This document shows, in pieces, positions 42,308-51,367 of a stretch of DNA of 64,000 bases. Position 1 is the first letter of the stretch, and the number at the start of each line of letters is the position of its first letter. A program made the position numbers and the translations under genes. The notes under the pieces were generated by a model. It ran no database searches and had not been told where the DNA came from. It worked only from the letters and a program-made list of their open reading frames with translations. This DNA comes from Leucobacter sp. Psy1 (GTDB lineage: Bacteria > Actinomycetota > Actinomycetes > Actinomycetales > Microbacteriaceae): positions 1,736,001-1,800,000 of the forward strand of contig NZ_CP083692.1 in NCBI RefSeq assembly GCF_020096995.1, read 5' to 3'.

Positions 42308-43069
42308 TCAGCCGGAGAAGCCCGACGTCGATCCGACGAGCTTGGTGTGATCAGCCGGCACCGGTTCGATGACCGCCTTCGCGACCTCTGCGGCGAACTC
42401 GGACACGTTGTAGAGCTTTCCTGCCTCAGCCCGGCGCCCCTCGATCGCTCCGGGATTCGACCGCTCGAGGAGTGTGGCAGTGACGGTGCCCTCGATCATG
42501 TCACCCGACACGACGACGAACTCGATGCCGCGCGAGGTGAGTTCAGCGATACGGTCCCGCAGAGCATCCTCACCGGCGCGCTTGGACAGCGCCACGGGCT
42601 CGTACTCGGGCATGGTGGGCGTCGTGCGGATGAAGTGCGCCTGGTGGCTCGTCACGAAGACGACCCGCGAACCGGGACCCATGAGGGGCAGCGCGGCGTT
42701 CAGCACGTTGAGCTGCGCATCGCGGTTGAGACGCAGCGCGTAGTCCTCACCCATGCCGCTCTCCATTCCACCGGAGGCGTTAAGGACGAGGATGTCGAGC
42801 CCGCCGAACTCGACGCGGATCGCGGTCATCATGTCCTCGACCGAACCGCCATCCGTGAGGTCGGCACCCTGGGTCAGCGCGCGTGCGCCCAGCTCGCGCA
42901 CCTCCGTCGCCAGCTTCTCGGCCCGCGGAGCCTTGTTCCGGTAGTTGATGACGACGTCAGCACCAGCCTGCGCGAGATAGCGCACCGTGTCCGCGCCGAT
43001 GCCACGGGAGGACCCGGTCACGAGTGCTCGTCGGCCTTCAAGGCTCAGGGGCTGCAGGGGCTGGGTCAC
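42308..43069 (-). CDS. SDR-family oxidoreductase lacking the catalytic tyrosine
   Basis: A 253-residue Rossmann protein. T-G-S-S-R-G-I-G is at residues 18-25, N-A-S-G near 97-100 and the catalytic-region Ser141 is present. Where Y-x-x-x-K is expected, the sequence is V-A-L-S-K, with Val159 in place of Tyr; the nearest Tyr is three residues earlier (156). The enzyme may be inactive, or use another residue. GTG 43069 has GAGGAG nearby and the TACCCTGG element (43107-43112 on the minus strand) upstream. Confidence 0.8.
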   Translation of the reverse strand: MTQPLQPLSLEGRRALVTGSSRGIGADTVRYLAQAGADVVINYRNKAPRAEKLATEVRELGARALTQGADLTDGGSVEDMMTAIRVEFGGLDILVLNASGGMESGMGEDYALRLNRDAQLNVLNAALPLMGPGSRVVFVTSHQAHFIRTTPTMPEYEPVALSKRAGEDALRDRIAELTSRGIEFVVVSGDMIEGTVTATLLERSNPGAIEGRRAEAGKLYNVSEFAAEVAKAVIEPVPADHTKLVGSTSGFSG

Positions 43070-43248
43070 GGGAACTCCTCTGTCGGTCTGCTGTGGGAAC
43101 GCTTCCAGGGTACTGGACGCGCCCGAGCATTCCAGGAGAGATGCACCTGTGGGGTACCGGCGGGCACCGCGATGAGAGTACGCTGCACAGCAAGGCCGAG
43201 TGGTGCCGGTGCTCGTGAGAGCAGGATCCGGCGGACGGGAGGTACACG

Positions 43249-43611
43249 GTGGCCGAACGGACACTACGAGGAGCACGCATCGGGTCGACGAGCCTGCAGG
43301 GCGACGAGGGCATCGAGCTCTCCCCCCGCGTGCGCGTCGAATACCTGACGGACAAGGGCACGAGATTCGGGGTCATGTTCGACGCCGACGCCGAGCCGCC
43401 TGCCGAGTGGGTCGACCAGCGAACCGGAGAACTCGGTTTTCTGGACGACGAGGCAGGCAGAGCCGCGCGCGCCGAGTTCGAGGGCAAGGAATCGTCTCAG
43501 CGCACCCACTGGGACATGCTCATCGAGCGGCGGAGTCGCGAAGAGCTGGAGGAGCTCCTGCAGGAGCGGCTCACGCTCCTGAGGTCCCGGCGCGGCGAGA
43601 AGTCGAAGTAG
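43249..43611 (+). CDS. rbpA: RNA polymerase-binding protein RbpA
   Basis: A 120-residue activator of the main sigma factor. The N-terminal M-A-E-R-T-L-R-G-A-R-I-G tail, the core (V-E-Y), the basic linker and the sigma-interacting domain (T-H-W-D-M-L-I-E-R-R-S-R-E-E-L-E-E-L-L) are all present. The core contains no cysteine, unlike the zinc-binding Streptomyces RbpA. GTG 43249 has GGGAGG upstream. The last 41 bp overlap the end of lnt on the other strand. Confidence 0.95.
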   Translation: MAERTLRGARIGSTSLQGDEGIELSPRVRVEYLTDKGTRFGVMFDADAEPPAEWVDQRTGELGFLDDEAGRAARAEFEGKESSQRTHWDMLIERRSREELEELLQERLTLLRSRRGEKSK

Positions 43612-45280
43612 AACCGCCGCCCCGGAACTTGCGCGCCACCCCTGAGGCGAGGGCGAGCTTGAGAGGCGCGACGCCGAGCGCGACCCACATGCTCGCCACC
43701 CCGACGCCGAACAGCATGGCGGGCGTCGTGCCGCTCCGCAGCGGTACGTCCGCGACCATCCAGTCTGCCGTGTAGGGCGTGAGCCGGTCGAGGTCGCGCC
43801 CGTCCGGCGCGACGATCGCGCTGGTTCCGACCGTCGACACGTTGACGAGGCCTCGGCCCATCTCGATCGCCCGGAGTCGGGCGATCTGCAGCTGCTGCGC
43901 GCTCTCGTCCGTCCGGCCGAAATCGGCGTTGTTCGTCGGTGCGAAGATGATCTCGGCCCCGGTCGACTGCATCGCTCGGGCGTGCTCGTCGAAGATGATG
44001 TCGAAGCAGATCGCCATACCTGCGCGAACGACGCCGGCCGGGGTGTCGATGTCCACCGATGCCGGGAGCTCCCCCGCCTGGTACTCGAGCTGCACCAGAT
44101 CCACCAGTTCGGGCGCGAGCGCGTGGAAGAACGGACGGTTGGGCATGTACTCGGCGAACGGGACGGGGCGGCGCTTGTCGTACCGCACGCCCGTGTCCCC
44201 CTCGGCGTCCCAGACCACTGCGCTGTTCGTGTATGTCTCCTCCGGAGCGCTGCCCGACCCGTCATCCGCGCTCCGCGCCGAGCGATCGCGCAGCACCGAG
44301 CCGGCGACGATCGGGGCGTCGGCGCGACTCGAGAGCTGCGCAACCCGTGCCGAGTTCAGCACGTGCCCTGGCAGGTCGAACTCACCGCTGTTCTCCGGCC
44401 ACACGATGACATCGACGCTGTCCCCGCGCTCGTCCAGCTCGTCCAGCATCCGCCTGGTGGTGTCGAGATGCGCGCGGAGAACGTCGCCCGACTCACGGTC
44501 GTCGAAGATGCCGGCTTTCGCGTTACCCTGCACTGCAGCGACCGTCAGGGTCCGCTCGTCGGCGCCGTCCGGTGCTCCGAGCAGGGGTGCTGGAGGCACG
44601 AGACCGAGCAGGACGAGTCCGACGAGCGACACGCCCCCGGCGGGAACAAGTCCGCTCCGAATCGCGCGCGGCGACGCGAAGCTCCGCCACGACGGCGCGC
44701 CAGCAGCGAATGCCACCGCGACCGGTACCGCGCAGAGCAGCACCAGCAGACCCGAGAGCCCTGCCGTGCCCGTCCATGAGACCGACTGGGCGAGCGGACT
44801 CTCCGCCTGCGTCTGCGCAAGACGGCCCCACGCGAAGCCGCCGTACGGCCAGGAGGACTGCAACTGCTCGCGGGTTACCCACAACCCGGCGACGGTGCAG
44901 GCCTGCGTGAGTGCGATCCACCGCGCCCGCAGAGCCCGCGCACGCAGCACTCGGGCGAGGAACCGGGTTGCCAGGGCGGCGCAGCACCCGAAGAGTGCGA
45001 ACCAGAGGATCATGACGGTGCCGAGCGCCAGCCAGGGCACGGGTCCCAGGTAGAGCGTCAGCCACGAGATGTGCGGCAGCCAGAAGGCGGCTCCGGCGAC
45101 GGCGCCGAGCAGTGCGCCGAAACTGGAACGCTGCTGCCAGAGGGCCGCGAGCACCAGTGGCACGGCGATGAACGCCACCGGCCACCAGGCAAGCCCGGGC
45201 GTCGCAACGTCGAGGAGGAACCCGCCGAGGGCCGCGGAGCCAAGCGCCGCCCACCAGGGCAGCCTCCGGTCAACTCCCAC
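43571..45280 (-). CDS. lnt: Apolipoprotein N-acyltransferase
   Basis: About 569 residues with six to eight membrane helices and a nitrilase-type periplasmic domain. The catalytic triad is visible: Glu in W-P-E-N-S-G, Lys in Y-D-K-R-R-P-V-P-F-A-E, and Cys in A-I-C-F-D (C-Y-E in E. coli). It N-acylates lipoproteins such as CtaC and the FKBP protein here. The GTG start overlaps helY by 11 bp. The final Ser/Arg/Gly-rich residues overlap rbpA on the other strand. Confidence 0.9.
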   Translation of the reverse strand: MGVDRRLPWWAALGSAALGGFLLDVATPGLAWWPVAFIAVPLVLAALWQQRSSFGALLGAVAGAAFWLPHISWLTLYLGPVPWLALGTVMILWFALFGCCAALATRFLARVLRARALRARWIALTQACTVAGLWVTREQLQSSWPYGGFAWGRLAQTQAESPLAQSVSWTGTAGLSGLLVLLCAVPVAVAFAAGAPSWRSFASPRAIRSGLVPAGGVSLVGLVLLGLVPPAPLLGAPDGADERTLTVAAVQGNAKAGIFDDRESGDVLRAHLDTTRRMLDELDERGDSVDVIVWPENSGEFDLPGHVLNSARVAQLSSRADAPIVAGSVLRDRSARSADDGSGSAPEETYTNSAVVWDAEGDTGVRYDKRRPVPFAEYMPNRPFFHALAPELVDLVQLEYQAGELPASVDIDTPAGVVRAGMAICFDIIFDEHARAMQSTGAEIIFAPTNNADFGRTDESAQQLQIARLRAIEMGRGLVNVSTVGTSAIVAPDGRDLDRLTPYTADWMVADVPLRSGTTPAMLFGVGVASMWVALGVAPLKLALASGVARKFRGGGSTSTSRRAGTSGA

Positions 45281-47558
45281 TGGAGGCTTCCACGATGCCG
45301 CGCAGAACGAGCCGCTTCGCGTCGCGCGCCAGCTTCGCGAGCGCACGCAGACGGTCGACGTCGAGTTCCGCCGCGGCACCGGCCTCACTCGCCTGGGCGA
45401 GCTGGTCCAGCAGATCGATCGTCTGCTTGGTCCAGCGCACGAAGTCGCCCGCGCTCGCCCAGCTGATCTCGAGCACGCGCTCGAGCGTGCTCCCGGTCGC
45501 CCACGCGTGCATCGCCAGCGCGAGACCGGGGTGCGGAGGTTCCGTCTGTGGCAGGCGATGCGATTCCGCCAGATCGTCGGTCTCCACCCAGACGTCAAGC
45601 GTCGCGTCGAAGACGCGCGGGAACGCGCCACCTGGCAGCCGCGGATCGCCGTCGTCATCGCGACGCGGCTCGTAGGTGAGCGCGCAGCAGAGCGCCGCCA
45701 GGCCGGCCGCGTCGATCCCCGCCCAGACATCGCGCCTGACGCACTCGGCGATCAGCAGATCCCGATCACCGTAGATCCGTCTCAGTACCGTGCCCCACGG
45801 CTGCACCGTCACGCGGGCGCGCTCCCCCGAACCCTGCACCGCGAGATAGTCGAGTTCGGTGAGCTCGTCGACGACGTGCTCGAAGGTGCGCGCGACGGTG
45901 CCGGTGCGCGAGGCGATCTGCCGGCGACGCCGCTCGATGCGTCGTTTGAGTTTCCGAGTGCGGTCCTCCCAGCGTTTCCTGTCGGCACCGTGCGCGCGCT
46001 CGACCGCGGCCTCGTACCCGGCGAGGGACTCCTGCTCCGCACGCAGTTCATGCGCCTCGTCCACCACCGCTCGATCCGCTTGGAACTGGGCGAACGACAG
46101 CTCCAGCGTCTCGCGGGCCGTTGCGAGATCCATGCGCTCCAGCAGGTTCACCGCCATGTTCGCCGTCGGGCGGAAGCTCGACCGCACGGGGAACGAGCGG
46201 GTCGACGCCAGCTGAGCGAGCGCCTCGAGGTCGACCGCATCGCTCCAGACGACGACGGCGTGGCCTTCAGGGTCGATCCCGCGCCGGCCGGCACGACCCG
46301 TGAGCTGGGTGAACTCCCCCGAGCTCAGCGGCACGCGCTGCTCGCCGTTGAACTTGTCGAGCCGCTCGATGACGACGGCCTTCGCTGGCATGTTGATGCC
46401 GAGCGCGAGTGTCTCGGTGGCGAACACGAGCTTGATCAGCCGCCGCTGGAAAAGGTGCTCGACCACCGTCTTGAAGACGGGGAGCATTCCCGCGTGATGC
46501 GCGGCGACGCCGTGCTCGAGGCCGGCGACCCACTCGCTCACGCCGAGGACTCGCAGATCCTCGTCCCGCATCCCCGCGAGCTCGCGGTCCACGACGGCGC
46601 GGATCTCGCGCCGCTCCTCCTGCGTTGTCAGCCTGACGCCGGAGAAGAGGCACTGGCGTACCGCCTGGTCGCATCCGTTCCGGCTGAAGACGAAGACGAT
46701 GGCGGGGAGCAGCCCCGTCTCCTCGAGGCCACGAGCGATATCGGCACGGGATATGCGCGGGGCTCGTCGTCGCTGCGGAGGCCCACCTCGGCTGCGACCG
46801 CCCCGACCGCGATTCGCCCGACCGCCGCGCCGATCATCGCCCCGGTCGCCCGACCCACGACCCCCGGCACCGCCGTCGAGCCTGCGCAGCTCGGGATTGA
46901 TGCGGCCGTGCACCGCGAGATCTCCCTCGCCGTCGACGATGAGCGGCAGCAGCGCTTTCGCGGTCAGCACATGCTGATAGAGCGGCACCGGCCGATGCTC
47001 TGCGAGGATCACGTCGGTGTCGCCCCGCACGGTGTGCATCCAGTCGCCGAACTCCTCGGCATTCGAGACGGTGGCGGAGAGCGCGACGATGCGCACGTGC
47101 TCTGGCAGGTGGAGGATGATCTCCTCCCACACGGCGCCGCGGAACTTGTCGCCGAGAAAGTGCACCTCGTCCAGCACGACGAAGGCGAGATCCGCCAGCG
47201 CCTCGGAATCGGCGTAGATCATGTTGCGGAGCACCTCGGTCGTCATCACCACGACCGGCGCATCCCCGCGGACGTTCACATCGCCGGTGAGGAGTCCCAC
47301 CTCATCTTCCCCGTACTCGTCGCAGAGCTCGTGGAACTTCTGATTCGACAGCGCCTTGATCGGCGTCGTGTAGAACACGCGCGCATCGCGCTCGCGCCGC
47401 GCGAGCATGACCGCGAACTCGGCGACGACGGTCTTGCCGGAACCGGTCGGCGCCGCGACGAGCACACTGCGACCATCTTCGAGCTGGCGGCAGGCGGTCC
47501 GCTGGAACTCGTCGAGCGGAAACTCCAGCCGCGACTCGAAGTACTCGAGCGCCGTCAC
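45270..47558 (-). CDS. helY: Ski2-like DEVH-box RNA helicase (HelY type)
   Basis: A 762-residue helicase. Motif I is A-P-T-G-S-G-K-T, motif II D-E-V-H, motif III S-A-T and motif VI Q-L-T-G-R-A-G-R-R-G-I-D. A Gly/Arg-rich insert (about residues 224-262, R-G-G-R and G-R-G-G-R repeats) interrupts the two RecA folds and may bind RNA. The order tatC-helY matches mycobacteria. GTG 47558 overlaps tatC by 4 bp (GTGA). Confidence 0.92.
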   Translation of the reverse strand: MTALEYFESRLEFPLDEFQRTACRQLEDGRSVLVAAPTGSGKTVVAEFAVMLARRERDARVFYTTPIKALSNQKFHELCDEYGEDEVGLLTGDVNVRGDAPVVVMTTEVLRNMIYADSEALADLAFVVLDEVHFLGDKFRGAVWEEIILHLPEHVRIVALSATVSNAEEFGDWMHTVRGDTDVILAEHRPVPLYQHVLTAKALLPLIVDGEGDLAVHGRINPELRRLDGGAGGRGSGDRGDDRRGGRANRGRGGRSRGGPPQRRRAPRISRADIARGLEETGLLPAIVFVFSRNGCDQAVRQCLFSGVRLTTQEERREIRAVVDRELAGMRDEDLRVLGVSEWVAGLEHGVAAHHAGMLPVFKTVVEHLFQRRLIKLVFATETLALGINMPAKAVVIERLDKFNGEQRVPLSSGEFTQLTGRAGRRGIDPEGHAVVVWSDAVDLEALAQLASTRSFPVRSSFRPTANMAVNLLERMDLATARETLELSFAQFQADRAVVDEAHELRAEQESLAGYEAAVERAHGADRKRWEDRTRKLKRRIERRRRQIASRTGTVARTFEHVVDELTELDYLAVQGSGERARVTVQPWGTVLRRIYGDRDLLIAECVRRDVWAGIDAAGLAALCCALTYEPRRDDDGDPRLPGGAFPRVFDATLDVWVETDDLAESHRLPQTEPPHPGLALAMHAWATGSTLERVLEISWASAGDFVRWTKQTIDLLDQLAQASEAGAAAELDVDRLRALAKLARDAKRLVLRGIVEASSGS

Positions 47559-48376
47559 TCCGCGACCTCGCGGGAGTCCTCGATGCCGTACTCTTCCAGT
47601 TCGGTCCGTCTGCGGCGATCCACGACCCGGTCGTGCAGAATTGCGATGAGCGCCGCCGCGAAGTAGAGCAGGACCATCGGGGACGCGAGCAGGAACATGC
47701 TCATGAGATCGGCTGCGGGGGTCGCGATGCCTGCGAAGAGAATAATCGCGAGGATCGCGCCGCGCCAACTCTTCAGGATGCTCCTGCCCCTGAGCACACC
47801 GAGGAAGTTGAGGGCGACGAGCAGCACCGGCATGACAAACCCGGCACCCACGGCGAGCAGCAGCTTGACGGAGAAGTCGAGATAGCTGCGAGCCGTGAGA
47901 AAGAACGCGTCTTCCTCTGGCTGGAAGCTCGCGAGCAGTCGCACGATATTCGGGATGACGAGCCACCCGGCGTACGCTCCCAGGAGGAAGAGCGGCACCG
48001 CCGATCCGACGAAGCCGATCGCGTACCACTTCTCACGTTTGGTGAGACCGGGAACAAGGAACGCCCAGATCTGGTAGAGCCACACGGGACTTGCGATGAT
48101 GATCGCGATGAACAGCGAGATCTGCACCTTGGTGTCGAAGCCGCTCGTCACATCGCCGTAGGCGATCGTCGCCTGGCGGCCGATTGCGTCGATGTCGAGA
48201 ACAGGCTGCCGCAGCACGTCCCACACCCAGTCCGAGAGGAACCAGCCGGCGACGAGTCCCAGGGCGATCGCGATCGCGGAGATGATGAGCCGATTGCGAA
48301 ACTCCACGAGGTGCTCCGCCAACGTCATCCTGGCGCCCGTGCGGCGGGATCGGCGGGTTCTCCAAGACACGGCCAC
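47555..48376 (-). CDS. tatC: Sec-independent protein translocase subunit TatC
   Basis: A 273-residue, six-helix membrane protein that recognises twin-arginine signal peptides. The TatC start M-T-L-A-E-H-L-x-E-F-R-N-R-L and the F-x-x-E region (F-Q-P-E-E) are present. GTG 48376 adds the usual basic leader before M-T-L-A; ATG 48328 is an alternative. No tatA gene is adjacent, unlike mycobacteria, where tatA lies between pafC and tatC. Confidence 0.93.
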   Translation of the reverse strand: MAVSWRTRRSRRTGARMTLAEHLVEFRNRLIISAIAIALGLVAGWFLSDWVWDVLRQPVLDIDAIGRQATIAYGDVTSGFDTKVQISLFIAIIIASPVWLYQIWAFLVPGLTKREKWYAIGFVGSAVPLFLLGAYAGWLVIPNIVRLLASFQPEEDAFFLTARSYLDFSVKLLLAVGAGFVMPVLLVALNFLGVLRGRSILKSWRGAILAIILFAGIATPAADLMSMFLLASPMVLLYFAAALIAILHDRVVDRRRRTELEEYGIEDSREVAE

Positions 48377-48389
48377 AGTGTATCCCAGC

Positions 48390-49343
48390 TCAGTCCCCGT
48401 AGACCGAGAGCGCGCGCTCGGCCCAGACTCGCACGGCATCGCGTGCCGCGACCGGCGACTCGATCTCGATGTCGCCGGGCACCGCCTGCACCAGGGTCAC
48501 GGCGGCGTTGGGATGGCCGAGACGGAGCCGGATCCTGACCCTGCCGTCGCCGGCCTGCTCGACGATCTCGGGGAAGGCGTCGCGCAACCGCGGGATCGCC
48601 GTCTCGCGGACCACCGCGACGACCGTCACTCCCCCGCGCTCCGCGACTCGATCGCGACGCGCAGCGGGTGCCTGGTGTCTCACCGGTTCCTCGCGCACCC
48701 GAATGGCGGACATCCGATCGACGCGGAAGAGCCGCTCGTCCTCTCGCGTCAGGCAGTATCCGCGCAGGTACCAGGCACCACCGTTCTGAGTGAGAGACCA
48801 CGGATCGACGGTGCGCTCGGTGACGCTGCCGGCCGCATCCCGGTACGCGAAGTCGACCGAGTGTCCCGCATCGATCGCCGTCACGAGTTCGGGCAGGCGC
48901 GGATCCTGCGGTTCAGCCGTGACCGAGAGCGGGGAGGCTGACCCGGCCGTCGCTCCCAGCTTCGCGGCGGCGCTCATCGCGATCTCGGCGTCCGGTTCCG
49001 GGAGCATACTCGTGAGCGCGTGCAGTCCCGCCAGGAGCGCGGCCGTCTCTACCGAGGAGAAGCGCGGAGCATCGTCCACCGCCACGGCCTGGACGAGCGA
49101 CACCGTGTCGTCGCGCTCGAGCGCATCCCAGTCGATGTCGAAGAGATCCTCGTGCTGGTAGCGGAGCGTTTCTCCTGGCACCCCGGCGGTCCCCAGGAAC
49201 CGCACGAGGTCGCGGAGCATCTTCGGGTCGGCGTCGAACGCCGCAGACAGCTCGGTGATCGTGGTGGGGCCGTGCTCCTGCAGGTACGGCACGAGCGACA
49301 GGAGCAGGACGACGCGGTCGGGGGTGGGCAGCCGCTCAGCCAT
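48390..49343 (-). CDS. pafC: WYL-domain transcriptional regulator PafC
   Basis: A 317-residue protein: N-terminal helix-turn-helix (T-I-T-E-L-S-A-A-F) near residues 20-70, WYL domain near 150-220 with W-Y-L, and a C-terminal WCX domain. PafB and PafC together activate the LexA-independent DNA damage response in mycobacteria. The ATG overlaps the pafB stop by 8 bp. Confidence 0.9.
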   Translation of the reverse strand: MAERLPTPDRVVLLLSLVPYLQEHGPTTITELSAAFDADPKMLRDLVRFLGTAGVPGETLRYQHEDLFDIDWDALERDDTVSLVQAVAVDDAPRFSSVETAALLAGLHALTSMLPEPDAEIAMSAAAKLGATAGSASPLSVTAEPQDPRLPELVTAIDAGHSVDFAYRDAAGSVTERTVDPWSLTQNGGAWYLRGYCLTREDERLFRVDRMSAIRVREEPVRHQAPAARRDRVAERGGVTVVAVVRETAIPRLRDAFPEIVEQAGDGRVRIRLRLGHPNAAVTLVQAVPGDIEIESPVAARDAVRVWAERALSVYGD

Positions 49344-50355
49344 GCGCGGAACCTCCGGCCTCGAGGGTCTCGCTGTGCGCCTCGGCGATCCGACGCAGGC
49401 GACCGACGACGGCGCGGCGCAGCTCGGGCGGGTCCAGCACAGCGACCTCATCGCCGTAGGACACCAGTTCGTCGGCCAGTGCGTACTCGAAGTAGTCGAG
49501 CGTGCCGAGCGTCAGCGTCCGACCGTCGACGGCACGCGCTCGAGGCGTCAGACGCGCCTCGGCGACCGACCCTTCGCGGACCACGACCGTCGCGAGCTGC
49601 CGGGATTCCCGCTCGAGCAGGTCTGCCACCACCGACTCGGCGGAGACGAGCCAATCCTCGGAAAAGCGCTCGGCGGTGACGACGACGTCACCCACGATGC
49701 GCGAGAGCAGGAACACCCGGTCGGCGGCACGGTCGAGGTCGCGCCCGATCAGGTGCCACCTCCCGTCCGCCCGATGCAGGCGCAGGGGTGCGACGCGGCG
49801 AGTCAGCGAACGCTCCCGCGACGGCAGTCGATAGTCGAAGCGGACCACGCGGAACTCCTCGATCGCCCGCCAGAGCACCTGAGCCGCAGGGTCAGGTGGC
49901 CCGATGCGCGGGGCGACACCGAGGTGCCGCACGTCCACGTCGGCGCCGATCGCCTCCAGTTTCATGGCGGCCCGCCGCGACTCGGCGGTCAGACTCCCCT
50001 CGGCCCACGCGAGCGCGGCCATGCGGAGCAGGGTGAGTTCGCGCGGCGTGAACCGCAGCCCCTGCGGAACCTGCAGCAGCTCTTTACTGATCCGGTAGCG
50101 AGCGAGCTGGGTGTTTCCGGGTTCCTGGGGCGAATCGATGGTCTCGACGGGCACGCCGAGCGCTCGGAGCTGATCCTTATCGCGCTCGAACTGCCGGTCG
50201 AGGGCGGCGTCTGGCTTCGACGCATCGAATCGGTCGGCGTAGCCGTACACGCTCGAGAGCAGACCGCGCTTGGTCACGCCCTCCGGGCTCGCGACCAGCG
50301 CCAGCACGAGACTGAAGATCCGCTGCTCCGCCGGGATCCTGCGGCGCTGCGTCAT
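49336..50355 (-). CDS. pafB: WYL-domain transcriptional regulator PafB
   Basis: A 339-residue partner of PafC with the same design: N-terminal HTH (G-V-T-K-R-G-L-L-S-S-V-Y-G-Y), WYL domain in which the signature reads W-H-L, and WCX domain. In mycobacteria pafBC lies with pafA, but no pup ligase is visible here. ATG 50355 is chosen; GTG 50361 is an alternative. The FKBP gene ends just upstream. Confidence 0.9.
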   Translation of the reverse strand: MTQRRRIPAEQRIFSLVLALVASPEGVTKRGLLSSVYGYADRFDASKPDAALDRQFERDKDQLRALGVPVETIDSPQEPGNTQLARYRISKELLQVPQGLRFTPRELTLLRMAALAWAEGSLTAESRRAAMKLEAIGADVDVRHLGVAPRIGPPDPAAQVLWRAIEEFRVVRFDYRLPSRERSLTRRVAPLRLHRADGRWHLIGRDLDRAADRVFLLSRIVGDVVVTAERFSEDWLVSAESVVADLLERESRQLATVVVREGSVAEARLTPRARAVDGRTLTLGTLDYFEYALADELVSYGDEVAVLDPPELRRAVVGRLRRIAEAHSETLEAGGSAHG

Positions 50356-50376
50356 CGGCACCCCCGAGTGTTCGAA

Positions 50377-51327
50377 CTATCCGACGCTGACGATGTCCAC
50401 GACGACGACGCGGGCGTTCTCGCCACCCTCGACGATCACCACCTGCGAGCCCACAGTGTGACCCGTGAGTTCGGCGCGATACGTCGCACCGCTCGCGGCG
50501 ATGTCGTCCTCGGTGCCGATCGGCTTCGGCCCGCCCTGACCAGCCATCGTGTCCCAGCTGTTGTTCTGCGGATCGACGGTGCCGTCCCAGCCGACGGCGA
50601 GAACCTGTGCGATGACCGCGTCGTCAGCCTCGACCTCCGGGCCGTCGCCGACGATCCGGTCCGCAGCCCGGCTGCCGTCGGGTGCCGGCCGCGGGGGCAG
50701 CACGACGCCGGGGCGCCCGGTGTCGTCGGTCACGACGGCGGGGAACCCTGACGGCAGATTCTTCGCCTTGCCCGAAGCGACCAGTTCGTCGACGTTCACG
50801 ACGTCGATCACTCCGACGATCGAGTCCCCCTCGCCGATGCCGCCCTGGCCGGCGAGCAGCACGCTGTCCTCGGCGTCGAATGCCGCGACGACACGATCGC
50901 CCGCGACGGCGCAGCGCAGCGACTCCGCCAGCGGGTTGTCCATCTCCGGGTCGATCAGCACGAAGCTCGCGCCGCGGTCCGCGTCCCAGGACGGGCTCGC
51001 CATGAGCTCTTCGCCGCTACCGCTGTCGTAGAGGGCAAGGTTCACGGCGACCAGGGTGTCGTCGCCCGCCACCCGAGCGTCGTCGCGGTCGTCCTCGGAG
51101 GTGTCCGAGACGATCGACCGCTGGGACTGCTCGACGACGACGCCCTCGGGGATCACGACCTCCGGCGCCTGGCCGGCTCCACCGGTCACCTCGGTGCTGC
51201 TGCTCATCGCGCCAGGGCCGAATGCCGCATCGCAGTCGTCGGCGGCCGCACCGCTCGCACTGCACCCGGTCACGCCGGCGAGGAGGAGAACGGCCGCGGA
51301 GACGGCGGGAACGGTACGACGGCGCAT
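50377..51327 (-). CDS. FKBP-type peptidyl-prolyl isomerase-like lipoprotein
   Basis: A 316-residue exported protein. A lipoprotein signal ends V-T-G-C near residue 20. The middle is acidic. The C-terminal FKBP-like domain (about residues 220-315) has the G-D-G-P-E-V-x-x-D-D-A-V-I-A-Q and V-G-W-D-G-T-V patterns of bacterial lipoprotein FKBPs. It probably folds exported proteins. The promoter candidate TAGGAT at 51362-51367 starts with the stop codon of the HAD-TrmI gene. Confidence 0.8.
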   Translation of the reverse strand: MRRRTVPAVSAAVLLLAGVTGCSASGAAADDCDAAFGPGAMSSSTEVTGGAGQAPEVVIPEGVVVEQSQRSIVSDTSEDDRDDARVAGDDTLVAVNLALYDSGSGEELMASPSWDADRGASFVLIDPEMDNPLAESLRCAVAGDRVVAAFDAEDSVLLAGQGGIGEGDSIVGVIDVVNVDELVASGKAKNLPSGFPAVVTDDTGRPGVVLPPRPAPDGSRAADRIVGDGPEVEADDAVIAQVLAVGWDGTVDPQNNSWDTMAGQGGPKPIGTEDDIAASGATYRAELTGHTVGSQVVIVEGGENARVVVVDIVSVG

Positions 51328-51361
51328 GGAAACCTCTCGCAGTGGTGTGCTGACCTCAGAC

Positions 51362-51367
51362 ATCCTA
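51362..51367 (-). promoter_or_regulatory. Candidate -10 (TAGGAT) for the FKBP gene, built on a stop codon
   Basis: Bases 51365-51367 are the TAG stop of the HAD-TrmI gene and also the first three bases of TAGGAT. The ATG is 34 nt downstream. Confidence 0.4.

Noticed and set aside
43070-43248. A SigR/SigE-type promoter (GGGAAC...GTT) for rbpA
   Set aside because: GGGAAC is present near 43094 but no GTT-type -10 lies 16-19 bp downstream.
45069-47666. An 865-codon open frame opposite helY
   Set aside because: Antisense shadow of a conserved helicase gene.
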